Below the pieces are notes generated by a model. That model was given only the letters and a program-made list of their open reading frames with translations, had not been told where the DNA came from and ran no database searches. Positions 35,230 to 45,213 of a stretch of 64,000 nucleotides of DNA are shown here, in pieces. The first letter of the stretch is position 1. Each line of letters begins with the position of its first letter. Location: positions 413,501-477,500 of the forward strand of contig NZ_CP074126.1 in assembly GCF_018282095.1 (NCBI RefSeq), written 5' to 3'. Source of the stretch: Pseudovibrio brasiliensis (GTDB taxonomy: Bacteria > Pseudomonadota > Alphaproteobacteria > Rhizobiales > Stappiaceae). Position numbers and translations under genes: made by a program.

Positions 35230-36564
35230 CTATCTCAGGTTGCCAAGAAATGTGCCAACAGAAGACCGAAGATCGGCGGCCTGATTGGACAAAATTTGTG
35301 CAGCATCCAAAACACCTGAAGCCGTTTTATCGGTTTCATCTGCCGCCCGCTGCACCTGACCGATGCTCTCAGAGACCTGACTGGTGCCCATGGCCGCATC
35401 CTGAATGTTCATCGCAATGGACTGTGTTGCGATGCCTTGCTCCTCCACCGCACTGGCAATGGCATTGGCGCTGGAGCTCATTTCTTCAATGATCACCTTA
35501 ATCTCAGAGATCGCCTCTTTCGATTCACTCGTACTTTCCTGAATCCCAGAGATCTGATCGCTGATCTGTACGGTAGCGTTCGCTGTTTGCTGGGCGAGTG
35601 ATTTTACCTCATGCGCGACAACGGCAAATCCTTTACCCAGCTCGCCAGCCCGTGCAGCTTCAATGGTTGCGTTGAGGGCCAGCAAGTTGGTCTGCTCGGA
35701 TATTTGGGTAATCAAATCAATGATATCACCAATCTCGACAGCCACCTGCGACAGATGGTTGACCTGCTGGAATGCTTTGGTCGTAGCATCCGTCGCGTTG
35801 GAAGCCGTGATTGTGGTTTTGTGAACCTGCTCAGCAATCTCAGAAATAGCAGTCCCCAGCTCCTCCGTCGCACTGCGTACAGCCTCCACATTCTGGGAAG
35901 CATCCAGAGACGCAGCCGCCACGCTGGAGCTGATCTGGTTGGTGTGTTCAGAGTTGCCGGAAAGCGAAACCGCAGACCCATGCAGTTGATCCGCCGCACT
36001 AGCAATTGAGGAGGTGACCTGCCCAATAGATCCCTCAAAGTGCTCTGCTAGATCAGTCAGGAACTCACGACGCTCATCAGCGCCTGTCTGCTCATAAACC
36101 GCCAGAGCCAGATCCATATCCAGCATAATCACCTTATTCAGAATGCCCGGCAGATTTCGACTGACCTTGCTGGACCGTGAAAACAACCGGCCACCCAGGT
36201 ATTCCAGCAGTGCATTGTTGAGCAGATTTCCCAATCTGCTGTACGCGCCGATGTACCATTGCGGCGTCAACCCCAGCTTCTGATGCGCTCTGCCAATCCG
36301 CTGCACGGACTGAGCATAGTTTTCATCCAGCTTGCCACTACTGATCAATCGCCAGTGTTCAAACTGCTTCTCCCGCGCATGCTGCATATGCGCTTCATTT
36401 TTGAAAAACTTCAGAGTTTCCGGGAAGTTTCGTATATGCCTGTAAAACTCATCCAAGACCTCCGGCATGATCGCCATGATGATGTTTTGAGAGTTTCCAA
36501 GTTCTTCCAATTCCGCTGAAGATATACTGTGATATCTCAACCGATCATCGATAGTTTCGCTCAT
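35230..36564 (-). CDS. Globin-coupled methyl-accepting chemotaxis protein (HemAT-like aerotaxis sensor)
   Basis: Soluble heme sensor that steers swimming in response to O2 or another gas. The 444-residue protein has an N-terminal globin-coupled sensor domain (about 20-180); the segment [19 protein letters not shown] (90-108) holds the proximal heme histidine H94. The C-terminal half is a four-helix MCP signalling domain whose hairpin tip [19 protein letters not shown] is intact for CheA/CheW binding. There is no membrane segment. It is divergent from the NsrR-like gene, with an FNR box in the shared region, so regulation by oxygen is likely. Confidence 0.93.
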   Translation of the reverse strand: MSETIDDRLRYHSISSAELEELGNSQNIIMAIMPEVLDEFYRHIRNFPETLKFFKNEAHMQHAREKQFEHWRLISSGKLDENYAQSVQRIGRAHQKLGLTPQWYIGAYSRLGNLLNNALLEYLGGRLFSRSSKVSRNLPGILNKVIMLDMDLALAVYEQTGADERREFLTDLAEHFEGSIGQVTSSIASAADQLHGSAVSLSGNSEHTNQISSSVAAASLDASQNVEAVRSATEELGTAISEIAEQVHKTTITASNATDATTKAFQQVNHLSQVAVEIGDIIDLITQISEQTNLLALNATIEAARAGELGKGFAVVAHEVKSLAQQTANATVQISDQISGIQESTSESKEAISEIKVIIEEMSSSANAIASAVEEQGIATQSIAMNIQDAAMGTSQVSESIGQVQRAADETDKTASGVLDAAQILSNQAADLRSSVGTFLGNLR

Positions 36565-36897
36565 TAAAAGTCCGTATTTATCAAATCATAGTTTTCGTTT
36601 CTTTCAGTTATTACGTAAGGAAATACTGGGGTCACGAAAGAAAAAAACGCGGAAAAAGTTATTTACGCTAAGTATAGAAGCAAAATTCTAATTACCTTGG
36701 CGTAATGGCTCGAATGTGTGTAGTTGGTAATTGTATTTATATTTTGATAACTTTTGATGGAGATCAATGTTCCCATGCGAGTACTGCTCTTTTGTAGTAT
36801 ATGACCGGTGTCCATCAATAAAAATAATACCCCAAATGTTTTTATTAACTGTAATTCGATGAAGCAATTTCAGCTTTAGAGTAAGGTCGAGGTACCT
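36565..36897. promoter_or_regulatory. Divergent promoter region between gas-sensor chemoreceptor and nsrR-like gene
   Basis: A 333-base AT-rich region. It contains a perfect FNR-type box (listed separately) and the sequence TAGTAT (36795-36800) about 37 bases beyond the box centre, a possible -10 for the nsrR-like gene. No ORF of note. Confidence 0.6.
36754..36767. promoter_or_regulatory. Perfect FNR/FnrL/ANR-type binding site
   Basis: TTGAT-GGAG-ATCAA matches the FNR consensus TTGAT-N4-ATCAA in all ten fixed positions. Its centre is about 137 bases before the nsrR-like start and 196 before the chemoreceptor start, so it could act on either promoter. It is symmetrical, so orientation does not matter. 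Confidence 0.8.
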
Positions 36898-37362
36898 ATG
36901 AAATTAACTGGGATGACAGATGTAGCGGTACGCATACTGATGCTCATGGCTGTCAACCGGAACGACAAGTGGACGATTGACCGCTTGTCTGAGGCAACCA
37001 ACAGTGGGCGTCCGCAGGTCGCCAAGGTCGTGCAGATTTTAAACCGAAAAGGCTACATCAAATCCAGGCGAGGGCGGTTGGGAGGCCTCATGCTCGCTCA
37101 TGCACCCGCTTCCATCAACATCGGCAAACTCATTCGGAATGTTGAAGATAATTTTGCTCTCGTAGAGTGCTTTGCTTGCAGTCCATCCAAACCATGCCCG
37201 CTTGAAGGCGTCTGCCGCTTCAGAGGCAAACTCAAGCATGCACTGGATTCCTTCATGGAAGAACTGGATGCAATCAATCTGACGCAGATTATTGAAAACG
37301 CAGACGAAATAAGAACGAGCGTAGAGTCAAATATCGAACGTAAAGTCGAGCTTTCCGCCTAG
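36898..37362 (+). CDS. nsrR: Rrf2-family [Fe-S] regulator, NsrR-like nitric oxide sensor
   Basis: A 154-residue Rrf2 repressor with an N-terminal winged helix (residues 1-65, with GRPQVAKVVQILNRKGYIKSRRGR) and three cluster cysteines C94-x5-C100-x5-C106 spaced exactly as in NsrR; an extra C91 is present. NsrR loses DNA binding when NO attacks its cluster and derepresses NO-detoxifying genes. The neighbours, a heme gas sensor and an FNR box, fit an oxygen/NO response. RirA and IscR have different cysteine spacing, so NsrR is preferred. A long wing start (MKLTGMTDVAVRIL) is standard. Confidence 0.82.
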   Translation: MKLTGMTDVAVRILMLMAVNRNDKWTIDRLSEATNSGRPQVAKVVQILNRKGYIKSRRGRLGGLMLAHAPASINIGKLIRNVEDNFALVECFACSPSKPCPLEGVCRFRGKLKHALDSFMEELDAINLTQIIENADEIRTSVESNIERKVELSA

Positions 37363-37558
37363 CCTAATGTATTTTAAGTGCATTTAACCAACCTGCTTTC
37401 GTGAGCATTAACCGACAAAACTCATAGTTCCGTAGTGCTCACGCCTGCTTAAGACAGTTCCGCGACAATCAAGCCTTGTTCATGTGACCTCTGTGCCCGC
37501 ACGCACGGGGTTTTTGTGCATTTGGCGAATAGCGAACTGTTCGGCGCAGGCAATTTCT

Positions 37559-40477
37559 ATGAGACGAGTCCGGCACTCAATTTCTCTGAAACTCGCAATC
37601 ATCTCTGTTGTCGCGATAGCTTTATCCTATTTCGCACTGACGTTTCTCGTTGTAATTCAATGGGAAAGAACCCTCCAGCTGCAAAGCGAGCAACTCTCCC
37701 AGATCGCCGTCAATCAGTTCTCGACCACGCTGGAGCGTGACGTGGCACTGGTCAGACACCGTATTCAGTCTCAGCTATCCGAAACCGCAGCCAGCCTCTC
37801 CGCCATCGGCGAGCGCGGTGACATCGTGAAAGCCGCAGAAACCCGGGTCTGGGCAGGCGACGTGAACATCCTCTCACTGGTGCAAGAAGGCACCCCGCTC
37901 GATGCCATCATCTTGCTGAACTACCGCGGCCAGATCGTCGGTGCTTCCAAGCGCGCGGATCCCGGTCTGATTCAGAAGCAGTTGCTCAAAGTCCATCTGA
38001 AACAATCGCTTAGCACTGTATGGACCCCATCCACCGGCACCGGCCCCGCTGTCCGATACACACTTCTGCCTGCCACCCAGTTCGGCCCGCTGCTCCCAGG
38101 AGAACCGGATGCAGGTGTCTCTCAGGTGCTCTATTCATCGCTCATCGATCCCGGCACACAATGGCGCGGGGCGCTGGTCGCTCAGAGATGGTTTCCCTTC
38201 AACTCTGGTGTGATCGACGAGTACAGCAAAATCTCCGGCGCCGAGATCGCCATTTTCTACAACGATAAGCTCGTTGGTGCCTCTCCTAATGCCCCGGTAG
38301 AAGCACTGCAAATGCCGGAAAACCTTCGTAAACTCAAGATCTTGAACACCGCCTTCGAGTTTTGTGACAATGGCCCGTCCCCGCTTGTCATCTGCGCATT
38401 CAAACCTCTGGAAGTTCTGCTGGATGCACAGGAACGCCTGCGCAATGTGGGGGAAGAAACCAGCTCGCAAACCTTTGAAAGACTTATCGTTCTCGGGTTC
38501 ACAGCTTGTCTCATCATCTTCATCGTAGCTCTGTTTGTCTCTCGCAAAATGTCCCAGCCTCTGCAGCGCATTGCCGATGCTTTGTCTGACGTGGCAGGCG
38601 GCAACTTTGATGTGCGGGTGGAGGGCACACGAAGAATGGACGAGGTGGGTGAGATCGCCCGTGCTGTAAAAGTGCTTCAGGCCTCGGCTCGGGAACGTGA
38701 CAGTTTGCGCCTCAATATCCAGCGTAAGAACAAGGAACTGCGCAAACAAGAGCAGGAATTGGTGAAGCAAAATACGTTATTCGACGCTGCATTGAACAAC
38801 ATGTCCCATGGATTGTGTATGTTCGATACACAGAAAAGATTGATCGTGTTCAATCAGCGCTTTGACGATATCTTCGCTTGTGAGCAGGGTGAGGGTAAAA
38901 TCGGCATGACATGGGACGAAATGGTCCAATGCATGCCATTAGCGCAGGAGTTCTTGGAAGCCGAAGGCGAAAACTCCGTCGCGCAACAACACTGGCCCAG
39001 CACCGTCCGAAGCACATTCACCCTGACCTTGCAAAGCGAGCAGGTCATTCTGATGACGCTTGAACCTCAGGATGGTGGCGGCTGGGTGGCGATTTTCGAA
39101 GATATCACCGATCGACAACGCATCAGCGACCACCTGAGTTACCTCGCAACCCACGATGCCCTCACAAAACTACCCAACCGCCTGCTAATGAACGAGCGCC
39201 TGCAGGAAATGAAGCAGGCGGCGCTAGAGCAAGACGAGCACTTCGGCATTCTCTGGATGGACCTTGATGAGTTCAAGACGATCAACGACTCCCTGGGCCA
39301 TGCCGTTGGCGATAAGCTCTTGGTCCACGTAGCTAAAATCCTGCGAGAGAAGGTGACCAACAAAGAAATGGTCGCCCGTCTTGGCGGGGATGAGTTTGCC
39401 ATTCTCTCCAAACTGCCTGCCTCTCGGGAGCAGCTGGAACAGCTCGCCAAAGAAGTGCTGAAAGTCGTGGCCTCACCATGCTTTCTGGAAGGACACGAGA
39501 TTGTGGTCGCCGCAAGTGTCGGTATCGCCATGTTTAGCCGTGAGCATCAGAATGTCGATGAGTTGATCCGCTTCGCTGATCTCGCGCTGTATCAGGCGAA
39601 AAACGATGGCCGAAACACCTTCCGCTTCTTTGAAGATGACATGGCGGCCAAAATCAAACAGCGTCAGACCCTCATTACCGACCTTTATAAAGCCACCGCT
39701 AATCGTGAGCTGGAGGTCTACTTCCAGCCACAAGTTAATCTGGCAACAGGCGAAATTTCAGGCTTCGAGGCACTCTTGCGCTGGAACCATCCACGCTATG
39801 GCTTCATTTCACCATTCGAGTTTATCCCTCTGGCAGAAGAAACCGGCCTGATCCTCGAAATCGGTGCATGGGTGCTGGATGAGGCGTGCTCTCTGGCAGC
39901 TGGCTGGCCAAAGCGGGTGAACCTTTCCGTCAACCTCTCCCCACGCCAGATCTATTGCGAGCAGTTGCTACCTGTTGTTGATGATGTGCTGGCACGCACG
40001 GGGTTAGACCCGGGACGTTTGGAGCTGGAAGTGACAGAAACTGTGCTTTTGGCTGACCACTTGCGCGTGCGCCAAACCCTTGCCAAACTACAGAAAAGTG
40101 GCGTGAAAATCTCTATGGATGACTTCGGAACAGGCTATTCATCCTTGAGCACGCTGCGACGTTTCCCGTTTGACCGCATCAAGGTCGATCGCTCCTTCGT
40201 GATGAGCATGAGCCAGGATGAGGACGCCTACTTCATCGTGAACTCAGTCATCGATCTGGCAAACAGCCTTGGCATCGCCACAACGGCAGAAGGTGTTGAA
40301 AGTAAAGAGATTGCAGAGCAATTGAAGCGGGAAGGCTGCACCGAAGCGCAAGGCTATTACTTCGGTAAACCTGCACCACCAAATCAGGCTCTGTTCTGGT
40401 TGCTGGAAGAGGCACGCGGCATCCCGCTCGAAGAGCAGGTGAACAGCTCCAAGCTAACGAAAAAGGCTGCTGGCTAA
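37559..40477 (+). CDS. Membrane GGDEF/EAL cyclic-di-GMP protein with HAMP and PAS domains
   Basis: A bifunctional-type c-di-GMP enzyme of about 972 residues. TM1 is near 9-31, followed by a periplasmic sensor region of about 280 residues, TM2 near 305-325, HAMP, a short coiled coil and a PAS-like domain (FDAALNNMSHGLCMFD onward). The GGDEF domain keeps RLGGDEF (near 609) and the EAL domain keeps EALLRWNH (near 737), NLSPRQ, DDFGTGYSSL and AEGVE, so both activities could be real. ATG 37559 just before the first TM is preferred to a GTG at 37484. It stands behind the nsrR-like gene but has its own 196-base leader. Confidence 0.92.
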   Translation: MRRVRHSISLKLAIISVVAIALSYFALTFLVVIQWERTLQLQSEQLSQIAVNQFSTTLERDVALVRHRIQSQLSETAASLSAIGERGDIVKAAETRVWAGDVNILSLVQEGTPLDAIILLNYRGQIVGASKRADPGLIQKQLLKVHLKQSLSTVWTPSTGTGPAVRYTLLPATQFGPLLPGEPDAGVSQVLYSSLIDPGTQWRGALVAQRWFPFNSGVIDEYSKISGAEIAIFYNDKLVGASPNAPVEALQMPENLRKLKILNTAFEFCDNGPSPLVICAFKPLEVLLDAQERLRNVGEETSSQTFERLIVLGFTACLIIFIVALFVSRKMSQPLQRIADALSDVAGGNFDVRVEGTRRMDEVGEIARAVKVLQASARERDSLRLNIQRKNKELRKQEQELVKQNTLFDAALNNMSHGLCMFDTQKRLIVFNQRFDDIFACEQGEGKIGMTWDEMVQCMPLAQEFLEAEGENSVAQQHWPSTVRSTFTLTLQSEQVILMTLEPQDGGGWVAIFEDITDRQRISDHLSYLATHDALTKLPNRLLMNERLQEMKQAALEQDEHFGILWMDLDEFKTINDSLGHAVGDKLLVHVAKILREKVTNKEMVARLGGDEFAILSKLPASREQLEQLAKEVLKVVASPCFLEGHEIVVAASVGIAMFSREHQNVDELIRFADLALYQAKNDGRNTFRFFEDDMAAKIKQRQTLITDLYKATANRELEVYFQPQVNLATGEISGFEALLRWNHPRYGFISPFEFIPLAEETGLILEIGAWVLDEACSLAAGWPKRVNLSVNLSPRQIYCEQLLPVVDDVLARTGLDPGRLELEVTETVLLADHLRVRQTLAKLQKSGVKISMDDFGTGYSSLSTLRRFPFDRIKVDRSFVMSMSQDEDAYFIVNSVIDLANSLGIATTAEGVESKEIAEQLKREGCTEAQGYYFGKPAPPNQALFWLLEEARGIPLEEQVNSSKLTKKAAG

Positions 40478-40484
40478 AGCGCTG

Positions 40485-41453
40485 TTAAGCTGGTTCCAGG
40501 GCAGAAGTGTCGTCTGGCTGTGCTTCAAGTTCATGCCATGGCTGGAAGTTTGGAATGCGGGCGTAAGTCGCCTGCGCCTCAATGAAGATGCTTTCCAAGC
40601 CCGCAATAAACCCATGAGATCCAGCGGTGTACACCATGTCGAACTCAGTCAAATCTGGCAGCAGTGCTTTCAGCTCTGCCTTGGCATTTTCGCCCTGCAG
40701 GTCCACAAATGTTGGTTGTAAGCCACGGCGGTTTAGCCAGTTAAACATCTGCTGAAATTGATCATGCTTCAGGGATTGATCAAGAATGAGCACCTTCTCA
40801 CGGCGCGGCTGGCCCATAACGGAGCTGAGAGCCATTGCCCAGATTGGAGCCAGACTGTTCGGGCCGGCAATCATGATCAGTCGCTCATCATCATGCCCAA
40901 GGAAAGAAGAACCAAAAGGACCGGTAATACCAACACGACCTTTCACATCCCCTTTCTTCACGATCATCGCGAAGAGATCTGGCGTATTTGCCCGCTCAAT
41001 CAGGAAAATCAGCGTGTTGAACTCAGTGCCCGCATCCAGCGCAAAGCTGGCAAACATGTTCACCTGGTCCTGACCACGAAACTCAACGTGATAATACTGG
41101 CCTGGACGCCAGGAAATTGGCTTGGTGAAGCTCAGGCGCAACTCAATAAGGTCATCAGAAACCTGACGAATTGCAGAAACATGCCCCTTGAGTGATTGCA
41201 GTTCAGAAGACGCTGGCAGCTTGATCTCAGCATCTCCCGCAACCGTTGCCTTGCAGGCAAGCACTGTGCTTTTCAGCCGAGTGCCATTGGCTTCAACCTC
41301 GCCGGATATCACCGTCACGCGCGTGCTTTCGCAGGTGATGTTCCCGCAGTCACATTGTAAAGCTAGTCCACCACGCTCGGCGACGTCCAAAAGAGTTTCA
41401 CCAAGCTTGGCATCAATTGATTTGCCATTGATATTGAGACTGGTCATGGGCAC
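40485..41453 (-). CDS. Atypical 2Fe-2S ferredoxin plus ferredoxin-reductase-like oxidoreductase
   Basis: A 322-residue fusion: N-terminal plant-type ferredoxin domain (about 1-78), then FAD/NAD modules as in oxygenase reductases (LRLSFTKPISWRPGQYYHVEF, GITGPFGSSFL, IMIAGPNSLAPI). The cluster cysteines are C34, C36, C41 and C67. The canonical C-x4-C-x2-C would need C36, C41 and position 44, which is threonine, so C34 may stand in. The RxYS flavin motif reads FASFAL and the GGTG-type NAD motif reads GPNS. It may have weakened cofactor binding or an altered partner. It stands alone and convergent with the GGDEF/EAL gene, eight bases apart. Confidence 0.75.
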   Translation of the reverse strand: MPMTSLNINGKSIDAKLGETLLDVAERGGLALQCDCGNITCESTRVTVISGEVEANGTRLKSTVLACKATVAGDAEIKLPASSELQSLKGHVSAIRQVSDDLIELRLSFTKPISWRPGQYYHVEFRGQDQVNMFASFALDAGTEFNTLIFLIERANTPDLFAMIVKKGDVKGRVGITGPFGSSFLGHDDERLIMIAGPNSLAPIWAMALSSVMGQPRREKVLILDQSLKHDQFQQMFNWLNRRGLQPTFVDLQGENAKAELKALLPDLTEFDMVYTAGSHGFIAGLESIFIEAQATYARIPNFQPWHELEAQPDDTSALEPA

Positions 41454-41609
41454 CCATGTTGCTCCACAATTGTGGCCTGCGTATCTAAGGTTGTGCAGGT
41501 TATATAACTACACGCCTATTTCCTAGTGGGAAATCTAAGTCATTCGCGACATTAATACAATTTTAACAATTAATAGTCACGCGCCTTTGTGAAGTTATTT
41601 TATCGCAGC

Positions 41610-42428
41610 TCAATCCTTATCGTATTTCGCCATCACCAGATGGCCCGGCACAGGCTCACCTTGCTCGTAGCGCACGATGATTGGTGACAGATCAAGAACA
41701 GAAAAGCCGTTTTTATCCAGCAGGTTCCGCACATAACTTTCTGCATGGGCAAACCGATGGTACTTGCCAACCATGAAGTTCTGGTCGCCTATAATCTCAG
41801 CTGGCAATGTTTCTGACGAAAATGCAAAAACGCCTTTACCTTCAATGTTCTCAGCAACTCCGGCAAAGAACTCTTCCAGCTCACCCATGTAAGGCAGCAC
41901 ATCTGTTGCGACGATAAGATCCCAGCGTTCTTCCTCATCAACCTTAAGGAACTCAACCACTTCGCCCACGTAAAGGTCGTCGTAGATTTCCTTCTCGTCC
42001 GCAACCTCAACCATGCCTTCAGCAATATCTACGCCGGTTTTATGGGGCACCAGATCATGCAGGGCTTCTCCGGAAAGGCCTGTACCGCAACCAAGATCGA
42101 GCAAGCGCTTGAATGGCCCAAGCTCCAGCTTCTCAACCTTGTCACGTACCATCAGCGGCACGGAGTAGCCGAGCTGATCCACTAGAACCATGTCGAACAC
42201 TTCTGCATGTTGATCAAACAGCGTACTGACATAAGCATCCGGCGCCTTGGTTGGGGAAGCACCTTTGCCCATGCTTGCCAGACGAACCGCAACGCCACCA
42301 TGATCTTCAGGATCTAACTCCAGAACATGCTTGTAGGCCTCAGCAGCCTCATCAAACTTGCCTGCTTTTTCCAAGTCCAAAGCCCGGTTATATGCTTCGG
42401 CAAGTGCTTCATTGTCTAGTTGTGTCAT
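41610..42428 (-). CDS. TPR-containing SAM-dependent methyltransferase
   Basis: A 272-residue protein with one N-terminal TPR unit (about 5-40: ALAEAYNRALDLEKAGKFDEAAEAYKHVLEL) joined to a class I methyltransferase. Motif I is LLDLGCGTGLSGEAL and motif II-like strand is VDIAEGMVE; post-I VATDVLPYMGELEEFF. Proteins of this layout are usually called 'methyltransferase domain-containing' with unknown substrate. ATG 42428 is preferred; an in-frame TTG at 42479 would add 17 residues. It is divergent from gltS. Confidence 0.85.
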   Translation of the reverse strand: MTQLDNEALAEAYNRALDLEKAGKFDEAAEAYKHVLELDPEDHGGVAVRLASMGKGASPTKAPDAYVSTLFDQHAEVFDMVLVDQLGYSVPLMVRDKVEKLELGPFKRLLDLGCGTGLSGEALHDLVPHKTGVDIAEGMVEVADEKEIYDDLYVGEVVEFLKVDEEERWDLIVATDVLPYMGELEEFFAGVAENIEGKGVFAFSSETLPAEIIGDQNFMVGKYHRFAHAESYVRNLLDKNGFSVLDLSPIIVRYEQGEPVPGHLVMAKYDKD

Positions 42429-42631
42429 GGTGACAGTTGAGCCGCTGTAATATTGAAATTGACGCTCTTCCTTACACAAGAACTTCTCGAAAATCTACGC
42501 AGCACAAAAGGTTTTGTTGCCGCATCAGAGTAAATAAAACGGATCACCCCGATTAAAATACGCAGTTCACTTTTAAACGGGAGGTGAGGCTGAACTGATA
42601 GAACCAAGGCTGGTGAACAGTTGAGGCCCGC

Positions 42632-43849
42632 ATGGAAGCTGCGCAACCCGAGCTTATTGAGATTGATCCATTTACGACAATCACGATCGCAATCCTTGTT
42701 TTGTTTGTCGGGCGAGAGCTTGTTCGAAAAAACGTAGCCCTGCGTAAGCTGACAATCCCTGACCCGCTGGCTGGTGGTTTGCTCTGCGCGATCCTTGTCA
42801 CCGTGCTGACAGTGTGGTGGGGCGTCAAATTCAAATTCTCAACTGAACCGATTGATTTCTTCCTGATCTACTTCTTTGCCGCTATTGGCCTACGCGCAAA
42901 AGTCAGCGACCTTCTCACGGGCGGAAAACCCCTTGTGATCCTCATAATCATCTCCTCTGTCTTCCTCGGCATTCAGAATTTCGTCGGCATGGGGGCTGCT
43001 AGTTTCTATGGCTATCCAGTCCACACCGGCATCATCGCCGGATCGGTTTCTCTTTCTGGCGGTGTAGGCACCACTCTGGCATGGGCGCCCATCTTTGCTA
43101 CTGAGCTTGGTGTTGAAAACGCGCAGGAAATCGGCATTGCCTGTAACACCGTCGGCATTGTTTCCGCCTGTATCATAGGCGGCCCCATCGCTCAGTTCCT
43201 CATGAAGAGGCACAAACTCGCCGGATCACTCAGCACTGATGAGGCTGTCGGCCAGAACTTTAAAGACGACGGCAAGCTGAATCTGCATTACTACGACGTG
43301 CTCGGCGCCGTGTTCTTCATCAACATGGCTATTTTCATCGGCTACATAATGTACCTCGGTCTGCAAGAAGCAGGCGTCGTTATTCCAGTCTTCGTACCAA
43401 TCCTCGTTGCTGGCATCATCATCAACAACACCGGTCGCCTGCTGTTTCGCAACTACGACAACGTTGGCCGTGAAAAAGGCATGGCGATGATCTCTGACAT
43501 CAGCCTCGGCATCTTCCTCAGCATCGCCCTGATGACCATGGACCTACTCGTCGTCTGGCAATTCATGGGCTTCGTCGCACTGGTGATGACACTGCAGATT
43601 GCTTTGGCAGTCAGCTATGCCATCTTCATCGTCTTCACCGCCATGGGCAAAGACTATGACGCCGCCGTCATCTCCGCTGGCTTCGGCGGCATCGCGCTTG
43701 GGTCCACAGCAACCGCGGTGTTGAACATGACCTCCGTCACCCGCCAGTTCGGCGCATCGCCCAAGGCATTCCTCATCGTTCCGCTAACTTGCGGTTTCTT
43801 CATCGACCTGATGAACACCTGGGTGATCTCAAACCTGATCGCCCTTTGA
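42632..43849 (+). CDS. gltS: Sodium/glutamate symporter GltS
   Basis: Inner-membrane Na+-coupled glutamate uptake carrier, 405 residues, the usual length. About ten membrane segments in two inverted halves; the family loops GGVGTTLAWAP (near 147) and GGIALGSTATAVLNM (near 346) form the re-entrant glycine-rich sites. GAGG lies six bases before ATG 42632. The final segment NTWVISNLIAL is typical. Confidence 0.92.
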   Translation: MEAAQPELIEIDPFTTITIAILVLFVGRELVRKNVALRKLTIPDPLAGGLLCAILVTVLTVWWGVKFKFSTEPIDFFLIYFFAAIGLRAKVSDLLTGGKPLVILIIISSVFLGIQNFVGMGAASFYGYPVHTGIIAGSVSLSGGVGTTLAWAPIFATELGVENAQEIGIACNTVGIVSACIIGGPIAQFLMKRHKLAGSLSTDEAVGQNFKDDGKLNLHYYDVLGAVFFINMAIFIGYIMYLGLQEAGVVIPVFVPILVAGIIINNTGRLLFRNYDNVGREKGMAMISDISLGIFLSIALMTMDLLVVWQFMGFVALVMTLQIALAVSYAIFIVFTAMGKDYDAAVISAGFGGIALGSTATAVLNMTSVTRQFGASPKAFLIVPLTCGFFIDLMNTWVISNLIAL

Positions 43850-43896
43850 GGCTTCCCTCGCTAGGCCACTGCAAGATCGCGGTGATCCAGATGTTT

Positions 43897-44373
43897 CTAA
43901 GGCCGAACAAGCAGATAACGCGAGATGGTTGCGTAAGGCCCAGCCTCATAGTGCACCAGTTCCATGGTGTCCGAGTTGATCATGCGGCCCTGCATCGTGC
44001 CCGTATCAGGATGCTCCACCAGTGTGATTGACGCTCCGTCCCAACCGATCATTCCGATCACGGGCTCCTTGGACTTGGACACCTCACTCCGCCCATCATG
44101 ATCGCGCCCGGAACCGGGGCTCACCTGCCAGAAAAACACCCCTTCCAATACAGGACCAGTCTGCTCATCGATCCGCAGATGCGATGGCCCGTTTTCCTGA
44201 GTTTGAATGTCGCGATGCCAATATACGGCATCCTTTTTGATCACCACCCATTGCCCAACCAGCTCCGGATAATGCTGTGGTGGTTTTCCATCAACTGCAA
44301 AGGCAACAAACGTGGCACATCCCATCATCAGCGCCGCGATTGCAGCCTGAACAGGAAGTTTCCATTGCCCCAT
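43897..44373 (-). CDS. Small exported protein of unknown function
   Basis: A 158-residue protein with an N-terminal hydrophobic export signal (about 7-27). The signal contains MMGC, close to a lipobox, yet the AFAVDG that follows would suit ordinary signal peptidase, so lipoprotein status is unclear. The mature part is mainly beta and contains GQWVVIKK, EGVFFWQVSPGSGRDHDGRSEV and a C-terminal GRMINSDTMELVHYEAGPYA stretch. Repeated 'expressed in place of function' families of this size are common in alphaproteobacteria; I do not recognise it. Confidence 0.7.
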   Translation of the reverse strand: MGQWKLPVQAAIAALMMGCATFVAFAVDGKPPQHYPELVGQWVVIKKDAVYWHRDIQTQENGPSHLRIDEQTGPVLEGVFFWQVSPGSGRDHDGRSEVSKSKEPVIGMIGWDGASITLVEHPDTGTMQGRMINSDTMELVHYEAGPYATISRYLLVRP

Positions 44374-44611
44374 TTAGGCCTCCCCAACCAGACGGTGATC
44401 ACTAACGCAGCACATCTCGAGGCATTCCAAAATCCCTAAGAAAAGGCGTGGTAGTTCAGATCAAAGGAATTTGCGTAAAGGGATGAGGTAGCATCGGTTT
44501 AGCTGTCCTGAGAAGAAAAGGGTAGTCAGGATAAGGATCGGAACATATAGTGAACATAAATATTGAGATTAAGACAATCCATTGGATGGATTACACATAA
44601 GGCTATTGGAA

Positions 44612-45196
44612 ATGACAAAGATTGCAGTGATCCTCACACAGGGCTTTGCGGATTGGGAATACGCGCTGATTGCAGGAACAGGCGGTCCTTATTTTGGGAT
44701 GCAGGTTGAGTTCTTCACGACGCAGGCTGGGACTGTGAGATCCATGGGCGGCCTCCCTGCCGTTGTTTCACGCAAGCTGGACGAGATCAGAGCGTTTGAA
44801 CCAACCGTCATCGTTGTTGTTGGCGGCACCATTTGGGAAACTGACCAAGCGCCGGATGTTGCCGACCTGTTGCGGGCCCATCATCAACGCGGTGTTGCAG
44901 TTGCTGGCATCTGCGGTGGCACACTGGCACTTGCCAGAGCGGGCTTGCTCAATGAGGTGGCACACACATCAAACAACGCCGAGTTTCTGCTGCAAAATGT
45001 GAAGAGCTATGCTGGTGCGGAGCACTTTCATCAAACACCGGCTACTGTGTCAGATCAAAACATAATCACCGCTCCAGGCACGGCGCCTGTATCCTTTACC
45101 GCAGCTGTATTCCAGGCCGCTGGGCTGAATGAGGAAGCCATCGCGCAATTCAATAGCATGTTGTCGGCGGAGCATAAAGAACCCGCTATTGCCTAA
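44612..45196 (+). CDS. DJ-1/PfpI family protein
   Basis: A 194-residue cytoplasmic protein of the ThiJ/PfpI superfamily. The nucleophile elbow AGICGGTLALARAGLL has the reactive cysteine near position 101, flanked by VVGGTIWET upstream and GAEHFHQ downstream. Members act as glyoxalases, deglycases, chaperones or isonitrile hydratases, so the activity is not determined. ATG 44612 with GG-rich leader is preferred to an in-frame start at 44582. Confidence 0.88.
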   Translation: MTKIAVILTQGFADWEYALIAGTGGPYFGMQVEFFTTQAGTVRSMGGLPAVVSRKLDEIRAFEPTVIVVVGGTIWETDQAPDVADLLRAHHQRGVAVAGICGGTLALARAGLLNEVAHTSNNAEFLLQNVKSYAGAEHFHQTPATVSDQNIITAPGTAPVSFTAAVFQAAGLNEEAIAQFNSMLSAEHKEPAIA

Positions 45197-45213
45197 GTCA
45201 TCTCAGAAGCTGA

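Noticed and set aside
35060..35284. 74-codon plus-strand frame across the orphan terminator
   Set aside because: It runs through a strong hairpin with T-run, has no ribosome site and no recognisable protein features.
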